In this document: one piece after another, positions 10,720-22,047 of the stretch
Position numbering within the stretch: the first letter of the stretch is position 1
Layout: each line of letters begins with the position of its first letter
NCBI GenBank assembly: GCA_963920575.1
Contig: OY986969.1
Span: 9,111,096-9,175,095 of the forward strand
Origin: Narthecium ossifragum
Lineage: Eukaryota > Streptophyta > Magnoliopsida > Dioscoreales > Nartheciaceae
Length of the DNA stretch: 64,000 bases
Direction of reading: 5' to 3'
The notes under the pieces: model-generated
Database searches by the model: none
The model's input: the letters and a program-made list of their open reading frames with translations, nothing else
Told to the model about the DNA's origin: nothing
Position numbers and translations under genes: made by a program

Positions 10720-12329
10720 AGGTACGAGCCCTCTACAAGTCCTTTTGTTGTGCCTAAGAACCTGACACAATTAACATCTCCGCGCTGACCTCAACTGTGC
10801 TTCGTCTTGCGATAGCAACCTTCTCTTCCTGATCTTCCCCCTTCTTCACAATGAAGTGTGTTGGATAGACGATGCTGTCTTCATCAAGTCCCTTTCGTCA
10901 GAGCTCTTGTGATGCCGTCGAGTGGTTCATGTTGCAGTACGTCTCCCAATACTTCCTATTCATGAACCAGGGCTGACAATAGTCATATTCAAGTAGGCCC
11001 CTATAAAATAAAGCGGCACAGACGTGTTGGTAGGGTATTTCAAGGAACTCCCATTGCCTGTAAGAACATTCGTACTGTTCTATGTTGATTACATAGTAGG
11101 ATTCGTCGTATTATATCTGGAAGTCCCTGAGTGTCGAAAGATCTACGGACATTGGACTGCTCTTTTCTTTGGCTATACTAAGTTCCTTTTCCACCCACGA
11201 CGTATGAGTCGTCTGTACAGACTCCACTTCTCTCATTCTCTTGAAGAAGTAGACAGCCACCTTTCGCCTCATTGTTTCTATCATAAACTGAAAGGGCCAT
11301 TGCTTCCTTCAAGACCTTGTTGGAACTCTCAAACATGTTGGTTGACAACATTTTATACCTTTGCCCTATGAAGCAATGGTTTTCCCACTTCTCCACGGGA
11401 ATGTATGTGATGTACTCATACTATTCCAGGTATAAATCTTTCATTTGGTTCATGGTTCCTGTGAAAGCTAGCTCCATGAACGCGTGTGCCGTCGCCCAAA
11501 AAATATTGTATGGTGGACTTTCGGTGCATTCAGAAGGTCTCGTGCCAAGTGCAGCAGTTGAAATCCCTACGATGCATATGGCAACACGTCCTCAAAGGTC
11601 TTGATTATCCCCTATGGCGGTCGGAGATGATGGTTAACGTCTCAAACAGACTGATACATATGTGGAGGAGTGTGAGGATCCATGTCTACATCTCAGCCGA
11701 CTCTTTGCCGCCTACACCGAACGCAATAGGAACGATATGATTTTTGGCATCCATTGCATCCTTGATGAGGATCGTCCCCAGATATATGCCGATAACGAAT
11801 GTCTTGTCTATCACGATAATTGGTCGGAGGTGATTCTTAAATGCATGGATGCATAAGCCAAAGTCCCATAAAACCTCCATGAAATGATCGCTCAAATCCA
11901 ACTGTAGTGCCGTCACCATTCTATGGTCCATGATCAATAACTCACACATGTAAGGCTTCAACAAGGTGTATGAGTTCTCATATGTTCCTCACATCTGCTT
12001 GGTTAGGTTACATGATAAGTACTAGATAAATGTCAAAACTGCGCATATAATGCGTGAATCATATAATATTGCGGAAGCGCATATAAATGCGACTACAAAT
12101 GTCATAGAGCCACATATAATAATGTGCAAACGAGAGCACAAATACTGCTCAAGTGCATATAATATCCAAATGCGACTATAAACGTAAACGAGGCGCATAT
12201 AATATTACGCAAGTGAAAGTATAAATTTCATAGCGGTGCATGTAATACTGAGCGAGTGTGAGCATAAATGCGCGAGGATGAACATGTTGCATGCATACCA
12301 AATAAAGCACCTTTTGTTGCACGATATGT
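10720..12329 (-). pseudogene. MULE transposase pseudogene, catalytic and C-terminal part
   Basis: Minus-strand frames give the hallmarks of a Mutator-like transposase in order. An exon end YRATKGALFG lies at 12298-12329. An intron-like stretch to about 11990 follows, then GTYENSYTLL and the catalytic block LRPIIVIDKTF..GTILIKDAMDAKNHIVPIAFG (11720-11850). LTIISDRHRG (about 11600-11640) carries the second Asp, and a C-terminal helix region contains MLSTNMFESSNKVLKEA (11280-11340). A tail near 10920-10990 resembles the post-SWIM region, and a degenerate zinc knuckle HNKRTC lies near 10740. Many stops and frameshifts interrupt it. The N-terminal half is at 14834-16324, separated by a solo LTR. 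Confidence 0.8.
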
Positions 12330-14825
12330 TGTGAGGACCCGTTCCTCTAACCTAGCTTGACGGCGTAGGTAGGAGGTCGTGCCCTGTTGGCCTGTTTTCG
12401 CGTCGAGCGCGATCTGCTGATCGCATTGTTGATTTTGCACCCCAAGGGTAATTTGGTAAATTGCACCTTACTGGTCGGTTTTACACCCGTGTAGCGCACA
12501 CATAGCCCTATGAATGATATATGTGCTTGTTAGAACCTTAGGCGAGCTTCGGATCGGAAGATCTGAGCTCGAGCGAGAAAGCTTGTCTTTGGGACAACTG
12601 GCGGCCCTAGAGCGATCGATCACTCCAAGGAGTGACCGATCGGACTCTCTGTCGGCACCGACGTTGAACTGGAAGGTACGGAAACGACCTAGTTCAATCA
12701 ATCACTGCTTTTTGTGATCGATCGGGCACGGCTTGTATAAGAACCAGCCAACTCCTCTATTTCTTCTCTTTTCTTCTCTCCACGATTGCTTGGATTTCTT
12801 CAGGGAGGCTTGCTTCAGAGGCTTGAGGATGTCGGCAGCAAGTAGGGGAGTTGATCCAGAACTTCCCTACACGGATTAATCATGGATTAATTGTGGAATA
12901 GCGTAGAACAGTAGGATTCTTCACTTAAGCTTTGTTTAAGTGTTCTAGGCTAATTAATTGCGTGTTCCTTTGATTTCTCTATCCTAGATGATGGTTGCAG
13001 ACATGCTTAATATCCTATTAGAGTTTACTTCAATTTTTGCTGGATTTAATTCAGATTTAAGCAACTTTTCCATGATTTATTTCTAGATTTTTGTTTTAAT
13101 TAGAACAGCTATGTTTGAGCTTTATTACAGAGTTGTAAGTGCATAATCTCAGTTGATCTTAAACATGAATAATGTATATCTCTGCGTCTTCTTTCAATTC
13201 CAACTAGTTTCATATTTTTCGGACTTCTATATCAGTTTTAGTGAATTAAATGGTCGGACTGTGCGGAACAGGACAGTGAGTTTACTTTGTGAAATTAACT
13301 ACAAATTTGATATCCAATGGATTCAATTTTTGGATGTGTCGATCTTGGTGACCTTTGGGAGTGATCTGCAAAGTTTGGCTTCAATCCAAGGAATGTTTTA
13401 AGGGATTTTGAGTCGTCTATTAAATCTGATTTGAAACCAAAATTATAGGTTTTTATCCATTGCCTTTTATCTATTTTATCCAACTTTTGGATATATGATT
13501 CGGGGTATGTCAATAAGTAGGCATATCAAGTTTTACCTCAATTGGATACTTATATTAAAAGTAATGATTTTTTGAAGTTAGTAGTATTGTTAGTTTCAAT
13601 TCGAGCTTTTCAGTTTTGTTATTATATATGCGTGTGTGTGTGTATGTTATTATATATGTATAGGCCCTAGGTGAGGTTTGTGGTGGAACCAGAGGAGTCA
13701 TGCCCCCTTAGGATGTGTAGAATAAATGTTTAACTGCTAGATTGTCTGTTTAGCTGGGGTTGTATCCTCTTTGTAGAATTTTAGTTGACGGGCCCGTGTA
13801 TGCCGTCGTAATGTCGAAATCTATTTTGAATGTTAGTCTAAATTGTTTATCTGGTCTCTTGGAGACTTGTAGGCCTGTTGCGCCTATTTATCCTTTTTAT
13901 CTAGACCTTTGCTATGTTCACCCCATTGGCGAGCTATATGCTGCGCCTAGTACTGTATATTATTTTGGCATATTATTGCATGCCTGAAATCTTATCTATG
14001 TGCGTATGAGCAAACATACAATTGTTTGCATTTGAGGCATTTTAGGCTAGGCCTGGGTTGATCATCGATCTGAGGGCTTGGGCAGCTCGGATCTAGCCGT
14101 AGGACTGAGGCTGGGTAGTAAAATCTATGACTGAATTGTTATGTTAATCATATGTTATCGATGTTACTTTCTAGTTGGTTGCAGTTACTCTGATTGAGGT
14201 GTAGAGGTCGTCCTAGGTTCCAAACTCAGTTTCAGTTTCAGTGTTAGGGGAAGTTACATACCACCCTTGTCCTATACCCGTTGTTTCAGTGCTGGAGTGC
14301 TTGGTTGTTGAAAGGGACGACTATTGATAGTGTAGTTCATCAACGGTGTTCGTAATGTGTGTTTTCCCCTAGCGATGAGATGGAACATGAGACTTTACTG
14401 TTCCCTTTTCTTTCAGTATGACGCAGAATAGAATCCAGCTGAGCTTATCACTCACTCCTACCCGAACTGCGTTTTGCAGGTGCATGCGTCAACACTTCTT
14501 CTATAGCACAAACTGAATAGGCTCTTTGTGGCATGACGACCTCTAGAGGTGTTTGAGGACTTGGGGTTCGGTTATATCATGTTAAATTATATAAATGTAT
14601 AATTTTCTTCTGTAAGGATTTTTGAGATAGTTATACATATGTCTTTTGTGGATCAGTTTTGTGTCAGAAACATTGTCTATATTTGATGTATAGTGATCTT
14701 CAATAAAATATTAGAGATTACAGTTTTGACCCCAAATCAATTGTCTAATTCAAATGTATTATTTTTGTTATAAATGCGTCATAAATGATTTGATTAGATT
14801 TGGAACCCTCATGCCTTAGACCGAA
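12330..14825 (+). mobile_element. Solo LTR, family T (Tekay-like), in MULE 1
   Basis: Starts TGTGAGGACCCGTTCCTCT, carries the family R-region signature (CACTCACTCCTACCCG...TTTTGCAGGTGCA near 14450-14490), and ends in a degenerate GAATGGGTTTTCA near 14825-14833. It splits the MULE transposase right after its VKVSY motif. Only one LTR is present. The right boundary is uncertain and I could not recognise a TSD. Confidence 0.75.
12605..12735. repeat. GATCGATC inverted repeats upstream of LTR TATA
   Basis: CGATCGATCACTC (12613) pairs with GAGTGACCGATCG (12628-12640) as a near-perfect inverted repeat. Further GTCGG/CCGAC and AATCAC/GTGAT pairs follow, up to the TATA-like GTATAAGA near 12735. Confidence 0.65.
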
Positions 14826-14833
14826 TGGGTTTT

Positions 14834-16324
14834 CAGTACGACACCTTGACGTCGTACCTCTTAACAAGTTCGGTAATGATCATCTTCACACTATACTTGT
14901 CACTAGATGCCACTTGCTCTTTCATCTTTTCATCAATAATGGATCACATCATCTGCTTGTGGCGATGACCAATCAATGATCTGTTGCATGTGTGCTCTTT
15001 GACGAATATGCTTATCCAATACGTATGTATTCCGTGTGCTTTCCTGCCAATGATCTTTCAGGAACAGCTCGATTCGAGCCAACGGACAACTACCTTAACT
15101 GCTTTACACTTCTTTATATTATACTCGAACTGGCGCGTAATGTCGTATATTGCGAGCTCAAGTTTCAGCAATTGCTAGTTGGGAAACATTTGACTGACAT
15201 ATGGTTCCGAGGCATTCATAAAGATGGCTACCTGAGCTTCTGATGTTTTAAAATTGAGAATGTACTCATCTACGTCTTTGTCTTTGTCATCAGGAGCAGG
15301 ACTATCGTCACAGTCACTATCAGGTATCCAGTCTCGTCCAAAATATATTTCCTCATATGCATCGTATGCATCCACAACTGATCCATCTTCACGCATGCGG
15401 GATCCACGAGATCGTGGGTCAATTGCACAAAATCGTCACTTGTACTGAATACCCACGCATAAATGACTAAAGCGCACGTGAAATACGTAAGGTTCATATT
15501 CTTATGCACGTTAAATGTTAGACATGCGTGTACATTTATAAGTGTGTACAAATACTTTCATTCACGCGAATAATAATTTATACACGCGCATGCATAAAAA
15601 ATCACACTTGCACAGAAACGGCGAGATCGTACGTGATGTTTTGAGTATTTACGCATTGTTATTGTTTTCTTACTCGCAAGAATAACTGGTAGAAACAGAT
15701 CCCAAGGGCTTGTAAAAAATATAAACGCTATTGTGAAAAACTATACCCATCCACATCCCGTGTGAGGCCGCTGATCATCATCTCTCCAAAATCCTCGCCT
15801 ACCCCGACTATTGTTGCTTGAAAATCCTCGCCTACGCTGTCTCCTGGCAAGATTGGGACATTCAAATCAATGTTATCCAACCCATGGTCGATAGATGTCG
15901 TCTTCAATAACATACCATAACTATCGCAACTGAGCCAATGTAGGCTATCATTAGAAGCAAAAGAAAATCACTAATCAATAAAACGGTGATGCAAGGCCTA
16001 CTTTATAATATCTGATTGTATCGAGGAGGCGAATACTCTGATGGGTGGAGAGGATGGCCGACCAAGAAGAAGGAATAGTGCATCCAAATCTCTTTCATCG
16101 TTTAGGCGAATGAATGGTCTATAAGGGTTGTTAGGCATCTCAAAGTTTAAGAACATGTCGACGTCGATAGGAGATAGATTGCACAACATGTAAAAGTGAC
16201 TTAAGTCAACATATGATAGATCCGATAACTCCTCGAGTCGGCTAGACCCCTCATGGTAAAAACCAAGCCCCTCATCGTATATAACGTCCCTATTGAAATG
16301 GAAATGAAGTTGGATGCTCCACAT
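14834..16324 (-). pseudogene. MULE transposase pseudogene, N-terminal part
   Basis: The frame at 15998-16324 starts with a Met and has the layout of a plant MULE N-terminal (PB1-like) domain ending in RLNDERDLDALFLL. Later frames supply an acidic linker (GRDWIPDSDCDDSPAPDD, 15270-15350) and the MuDR DNA-binding region: NFKTSEAQVAI near 15230, HTCNRSLIGHRHKQMM near 14970-15010, and DEKMKEQVAS...VKMIITELVKRYDVKVSY down to 14834. Frameshifts and stops separate these blocks. It continues at 12329 after the solo LTR. Confidence 0.75.
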
Positions 16325-16618
16325 CGCATGTTCACAGATGATCTTAAGTGGATTGGAGTGGGATGGAGATGTAAAGGGATGTGAAGGTGGGAGAAGGGAG
16401 ACTAAGGGCTGCCAAAAAAAGATGTGGTGGGAGAAGTGGAGAACCGCGGGAAAGGGTGTGAGTGGCCGTAGGACTAGGCCGCCATCACATATCCCATCGC
16501 ATTAAATACGACGTAATTTTTTTATTTTTTTAAAGGGTTCAACCACATGTTTTATTTTTTTATTGTCCATGCCATGCCATGTCATATGGCATAGTCATGG
16601 CATGGGGTGATGCAATCT
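16325..16618. other. Probable upstream region of MULE 1
   Basis: Lies 5' of the decayed transposase on the minus strand. It contains a short GCCATGCCATGTCATATGGC palindromic stretch near 16570-16590. The MULE terminal repeat is not recognised. The sequence would have continued at 51921 before the 35-kb LTR nest arrived. Confidence 0.4.
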
Positions 16619-16808
16619 TATCACACCCCGACCCCAAAACCCCATCCGAAATGGGGCGTGAGGGACCTAAACCTGTTCAATTCACCTCTGGCGCATTACT
16701 AATAAATATCACAACTAAATTAAACAAATTGATATGGGGCCAAAACTGTAATTTCTAATATTTTATTAAAGAACGCAAACTGTCAATTTATACATCAAAT
16801 ATAAAACA

Positions 16809-16835
16809 CTAGTGGGAACTCGTGCCCCTGGCACG
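16809..16835 (-). other. Helitron 3' terminus: hairpin plus CTAG
   Basis: The inverted repeat CGTGCC/GGCACG with a 3-base loop is followed on the minus strand by eight bases and CTAG, the canonical Helitron 3' end (CTRR). Confidence 0.75.
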
Positions 16836-16920
16836 GGTGGGCAGGGTTCTCTCTCTCACACCTCCCCCAACTCCTTCATATTAATAAGACTAATCTATTT
16901 AATGTAAATATCTCACTAAT

Positions 16921-16948
16921 CTAGTGGAAACCCGTGCCCCTTGCACGG
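16921..16948 (-). other. Second, internal Helitron-type 3' terminus
   Basis: CTAGTGGAAACCCGTGC followed by GCACGG repeats the terminus at 16809 with small changes, 112 bp further in (stem CCGTGC/GCACGG). It looks like an older or bypassed terminator. Confidence 0.65.
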
Positions 16949-17052
16949 TTTGATAGGCTCTTGAGTTGTTCTAGCCCTTGATGAGCAAAGTTTTATATAA
17001 ACACTACTACTCATCCATTACATGTATAAACAAACATATAAGCAAGTATGGA

Positions 17053-17652
17053 CTAATAAAAAAGATCAAATATGGAGAGGATATGCACCAAGTAAGTAGA
17101 TACTTTACCTTCATTGCTTGTCACAGATAGCACCTCATATACGTATTCCAGTGCATCTATTCCAGACCAACCCACATGAGAAAACAAAAAATAAATCCAA
17201 AGAAATAGTAACAAAAAAAGAGCAACTTTTAAATACATCAATGCCAAAAATCTGTCTAAACTCCTCCTTGAATGACGGCCCGGCGAAGACCTTCGATGGA
17301 ATCTGATGAAATTAGCGATATCCCGTGATCCATGGGTGACGAAATTGCTTCCTCCCCATCTCTCCTCGCCGGATTCGAAAGAATTAGCACTGGTGATTAC
17401 AGTTAGGGTTCTTCTATAGCAGTCGAAATTTGCCGAATTGATCCTTGAGAAGCACAAAGATTCATCCATTGTCCCGGAAAATAGCAAGAATTTCGATGAG
17501 ATGGAGGAGCTCACCGGTGATTTCGGAGGGGGCTTCGGAGTTGTCGACAACAACGGCGACGGTGACAACAATCGGGTGGCTCGTCTGGAGCACGACGCCA
17601 CCATGGGAGACGAAACCTGGGGTGATGTGGGCTCCTTCGAAGCTTTTCGCAT
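17053..17652 (-). CDS. Captured exon of a putative type II membrane protein
   Basis: An open frame of 199 codons on the minus strand, starting at an ATG 23 bp from the nested retroelement. It has a Ser/Pro-rich N-terminus, a basic stretch (HRRSSPGRHSRRSLDRF) and a single strong membrane helix (LYLKVALFLLLFLWIYFLF-like, about residues 138-158), followed by a short lumenal-type segment. After SVTSNEG a consensus GTAAAG donor suggests that the true exon ends near 17106 and the rest of the frame is intron. The topology is that of a Golgi type II enzyme N-terminus, but I do not recognise the family. It lies inside the Helitron and is probably a captured host gene fragment; 35483-35966 would be its upstream part before the insertion. 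Confidence 0.4.
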   Translation of the reverse strand: MRKASKEPTSPQVSSPMVASCSRRATRLLSPSPLLSTTPKPPPKSPVSSSISSKFLLFSGTMDESLCFSRINSANFDCYRRTLTVITSANSFESGEERWGGSNFVTHGSRDIANFIRFHRRSSPGRHSRRSLDRFLALMYLKVALFLLLFLWIYFLFSHVGWSGIDALEYVYEVLSVTSNEGKVSTYLVHILSIFDLFY

Positions 17653-17674
17653 GGCTTCTAGCGCATATTCCTGA

Positions 17675-19156
17675 TGTCCCGCCCCGACCCGCGTAGGCCC
17701 AACCGGGTCGGGCGACGCGAAGCAGAACCTAATCTACTGCGGAAATTTTGGCGAGGTTTCCCTCTAATCGTAGTGCTTACCCTAACAATTCACAACCATC
17801 CTGTATTAACAAAGTTACAAATCTCAAAGACTGAACTGACATATATTACAAAACCTCAAAACAGGGAAATTATACATTTATCACTCCCATAGGAGACTAT
17901 CTATAACAAAAGGGATAAAACTGCAAAATCACTACCTCTCAAGCACCGCCAGACGCCGCCACGTCACCAAACACCGGCCCGGTAGGGGCGACCGAAGAAA
18001 AGCTAGCGCCAGCACCTGCAAAACGCAGCCCGGATAGGAGTGAGCACTAAGCTCAACAGGGACACTACACTACGACACTCACAAGGGAGGGAACACAACA
18101 ATGTCGCCCTCAAGCAAAGGTTGGGTGTACACAGGGGTCCCATAACCCCACCGCGTGTCCCTGAAAGGAGACCTCAGTCATGGTCTTCCAGCCGAACTGG
18201 TCACATGCTGGGTCGCTCTCAGCGAGGCAGGAAAACAGGCACTGCCATCTCACTAACAGGAAAACAACACTGCTAGGCGGGCAGCCACACCGCTGAGTAG
18301 CACCACATCTACCAAAGAGACAGTGAACCGGACACCGGCTACACCTCAACACTCGGCTCGAGGCCGACACGACCTCTATAATCATCAAGCAACATGTATT
18401 CATGTCATCTAACCCTTTCATCGAAAACGACTAAATACTACAAATTGAGTCATGGACCAAGCTACCCGCAACGGTCCTAGAGCTAGATCCGGGCTATCCG
18501 AAAGCCCCGGATCGGCGAGTGTAAGCATATAGAGCTAGATCCGGACATCCAAACTTAACGAAACTCTGGGATCTGATAGATCAAGATCCCACGAGTCCAA
18601 AATCAGTGAAAACACGAGAAACAAACATGCATATAGAGAGATCTAAGCAAAAGAACACAAACAAACCAGAAACTCCAAAAACCCGGAATAAAAGTAGGTA
18701 GGAATCCCATCCGGAGCAAAAGCAGCTTAAATCCAAGCAGCTAGGCCTTGGATCGTCCTCGAATACCTTTAAAAATCGCAAGATCTGAGCTCAGATCTCC
18801 GGATTCCAAAAGGTATTCAAGGAAGAAAGTCTCGTCTGCTTTATAGGCAAACGAACCGACTTATGAATGATCGATCTTCCCCTAGGCGAAGATCGATCCT
18901 TCATGACCATCGCACCTTGACTTTCTGGCACAAGAAGATCGATCCTTTTTGTGCTGAAAGCTAAATTTAGGCAAGAACTCAAGCCTAAGTCCGGATCTTT
19001 CGATCTCGGGTCCCACTAACCGTTCTAACCAAACATTACCGCAAACACGGTCAGTGTGTGCACACGCGGGTGTGAAACAAGCCGACAATGTGCAATTTAT
19101 CAAATTGCCCTTGCGGTCCACGACGAGCCACAGGAGTAGAGGGACAGGTCCTCACA
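17675..19156 (-). mobile_element. 3' LTR of element 2
   Basis: TGTCCCGCCCCGACCC to GTCCTCACA, 1482 bp. Compared with the 5' LTR it has lost a middle segment near 18530-18555, where the text jumps from AGAGCTAGATCCG to GACATCC. It retains a GATCGATC pair at 18869 and 18891 (22 bp apart) beside a TTTATAG box. Confidence 0.88.
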
Positions 19157-19167
19157 TCCTAATACCC

Positions 19168-19527
19168 TTAAAGTAAATCTCGTCCAGAGATTCGATAAGG
19201 GTAGGGCTCGGAAGCAAAGAAACAGCTACAATAGAAGACAGGACAAAAGTTATCTCGAGAAGGGAACAAGTGCGGATACTCCTGCCGCATGCGCGCCTCG
19301 CGCTCCCAGGTCATCTCCCCGACATCTCTGTGCCTCCACAGTACCTTGACCAAGGGAATCGTCTTGCCCCGCAAGACCTGATCCCTCTGGTCAAGTACTC
19401 GAACAGGCTGCTCAACGAATGTCGCGTCTGACTCAAGCTCGATGTCATCTACTCTGATGACATGCGACGGGACGGGATGGTACTTCCTCAGCATCGACAC
19501 GTGAAAGGTCGGGTGCACATCAGACAT
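19168..19527 (-). pseudogene. Element 2 pol C-terminus with chromodomain
   Basis: Begins in HPTFHVSMLRKY, the conserved integrase tail. A chromodomain follows (PVRVLDQRDQVLRGKTIPL, VLWRHRDVGEMTWERE, then RMRQEYPHLF). Its N-terminal continuation is at 29605; element 1 splits the two codon runs at the CATGT target site. The chromodomain with this tail places the element in the chromovirus (Tekay/Del) lineage. Confidence 0.85.
19176..19192 (-). promoter_or_regulatory. Hairpin before 3' LTR of element 2
   Basis: On the minus strand AATCTC-TGGAC-GAGATT forms a 6-bp stem around a GGA-containing loop. It is equivalent in position to the hairpin at 22066-22084 in element 1, but one stem pair is changed on both sides. 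Confidence 0.6.
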
Positions 19528-19529
19528 GT

Positions 19530-22047
19530 TGTCACACCCCGACCCAGAAAACCCATCCAGGCCGAGGGGTGAGGGTTCCTATCATTATTCATCTTCAATT
19601 GGCGCGATACAAATGCGGAAAGACGGATAAATTTAAACAATTTATAATCCAGAGGCAAACAGATATTTAATTCAAATAACATCAAGTTGTACTGTTCAAT
19701 ATTTGATACAAAAATCCTCAAAGGTACAGATATGATTCAAGATTCCCAAAACTCCTCAAAGGTTTACAACATGCAAATATATAAATCAAAAAGGTACAAC
19801 AGTCATATCCTCCAACAAAACCTCAGACGCCTCTGGAGGTACTCGCGTCGCCAAAGGCAGATCCCGCCGGCTCCACGGACGAAGAACTACTGGCTGCACC
19901 TACAAACGCAGCCCGGTAGGAATGAGCGATAAGCTCAGTAGGGTTCGACAACCCTGTCGACTCCCCAAGGGATCCTACTATTCTCAACCGACCACGCTGG
20001 GAAACTCAACCAACACGCTAGGAGGAAAGAACCGGAACCAGTAGGATCACCCTTACCCAGCAGGAAACCACTGCCTGGGGACCATGTCAGGGACGTCGAC
20101 AACCATCCTTAGAACTTAGCTTCGGAAGACAACCCGACCTCTAAACCTCAACAATGATCAGAGTCAAGTAGCGTGAATCCTCAAAAGACATGAGACTTGA
20201 TCAAACAATCACACCCTACTCCTGACTACCCATCCACGGTCCTAAGGCTAGATCCGAGCTACCTGAGAGCCTCGAATCGGCGACCCAAACCATCGCCCGC
20301 CTAACCTCAAATGCTTCTAATGCACACAATGCATGAGCCTAGGCAAACATCTATCCTAGATGTCTCTATATGCCACATCAGCAATTACAAGTCCAACAAA
20401 TATACAATAGCCCTCGGCACTCGCCGGCAAGAGGCTAAGGTGCCACAACTTTCCATTAGCTAGCACTCATAGCTAGCTAATGGCTAAGCATTCAAATAAG
20501 CATTGAACTACCATCCAACATGTATTAAAGATTGATCATACTCGAAAACCATTCATAAATCCATCGGAAGGCAAACGCCCGATTCAATTCCTTATCTCAA
20601 TATGAATCCCTTGAAAATCCCGTGAAAACCATCATGTATAATTCCCAACATGATTGGGCATCTAACATGAATGAAAGCCAATGAAAGAAAGCCAGAAAAC
20701 ACTGTTCAGGCGCTCACGGTCGATACGACGGTCGATCCGTGCATCGACCGTGAGGCCACGGTCGATGTCACGGTCGACCGTGGAGCCAAAGCAAAGAAAA
20801 CCACAAGGACGACGGTCGATCGGCCCATCGACCGTCGAGAACCGAAAATGAGACAGAGCCTCACGGACGATGCGACGGTCGATCCGACGGTCGACCGTGA
20901 GGCGGGATGAAAAAGAGGTAAGTCCCACGGTCGATCGATCCATCGACCGTGGGCGGCCAAAACCCCGACAGAGCCTGACGGACGATGTGACGGTCGATCC
21001 GACGGTCGACCGTCAGGCCCAGAGTAAGCATATTAAAGCCTGGCGGTCGATACATCGATCGACCGTCGAGCCTGACGGTCAATGCACCGATCGACCGTCG
21101 AGCTCGCGACGCAACATGCCAGAAATCCTATTTTTAGGTTTTCAAGGATCAAAACATGTTTGAAAACAATGAAACTTTGTAGGCAAGTGTATTTAACTAT
21201 GGGGAATCCAATGATGTAAAGAAATCCCATTTTTGACGGTTAAATCTCGAAATCTCCTATCTAGGTGGAAAATGGACAAAAATCGACCAAGCTTCGACAA
21301 TACGGAAAACGACCGGCAAAAACCCGGATCCACAGTGTAAGAATACAAGGGAAAGAAGCACACAACATATGCAAAGAGCTACAAGCATTCTACGAGGTAT
21401 TCCACAGCAAAAAGTCACATACAACCTAACCTAGTAGAACCCGATCGCAAGATCGAGGTAAAAACTCCTACCTGGGCAAGCAGTGAGGTTCCTCCACGCG
21501 TCCAGCCAGTCGTGCCGTGAAGATCCGCTCCGCAATGCTCAGCCCTCCAAGCTCTAGCCCAGCCGGAGGAGAAGGGGAGAAGAGAGGAGAAGGAACGTTG
21601 GCAGGAGGAGAAAAGAAGAAGGAACGGGAGGAAGAAGGAGAAGAGGGGGAAAAAGGTGAGTTGGAGCCAACTGCTCCAACTGCCCCCACTAACAGGCCAC
21701 TAACGGGCCGGACCTAACCAACGGGTCAAAAGCCCACCGACTCGCTCACGAGCCCGATCGATCGCTCAAGGGCCGTAAGCTGCCCAGAAGCAAGCTTCAG
21801 CGCGCCCGAGCTGGGATCTTCCGATCCCGGGTTCACCTAACCATTCTAAACAACCACATACATCAGTTCAAGGCCGTGGGTGCAACACGGGTGTGAAACC
21901 GACCACCAGGGGGCATATTTACCAAAATGCCCCTGGGGTCCAAACCGCCACACGATCACCCGATCGTGCCCGACGCGGAACCAAACCAACAGGAAACCGG
22001 CTCTCGACCCACGTGGTCGAGTCAGGTCTGAGGGACGGGCCCTCACA
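19530..22047 (-). mobile_element. 3' LTR of element 1
   Basis: TGTCACACCCCGACCC to GGGCCCTCACA. It is near-identical to 27037-29604 but lacks about 75-80 bases corresponding to roughly 27455-27530. The hairpin-block array is at 20711-21110. Confidence 0.93.
20711..21110. repeat. Array of CGGTCGAT hairpin blocks in LTR
   Basis: Seven or eight consecutive inverted repeats built on CGGTCGAT/ATCGACCG. Outer arms differ between blocks yet match within a block: CTCACGG with CCGTGAG, CCACGG with CCGTGG, CGACGG with CCGTCG, GCCTCACGG with CCGTGAGGC, CCCACGG with CCGTGGG, and GCCTGACGG with CCGTCAGGC. TCGA cores inside blocks are mostly 12 bp apart. Confidence 0.85.

Noticed and set aside
12228..12440. 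Separate gene encoding MQNQQCDQQIAL...
   Set aside because: The frame crosses from LTR DNA into the MULE exon YRATKGALFG; the upstream part is chance.
17118..17674. Plus-strand acidic frame (17438-17674) as the Helitron gene
   Set aside because: The minus-strand frame has the membrane helix and splice donor; the plus frame reads antisense through it.
20711..21110. CRISPR array
   Set aside because: Repeats are short palindromes with no unique spacers of uniform length, in plant LTR DNA.
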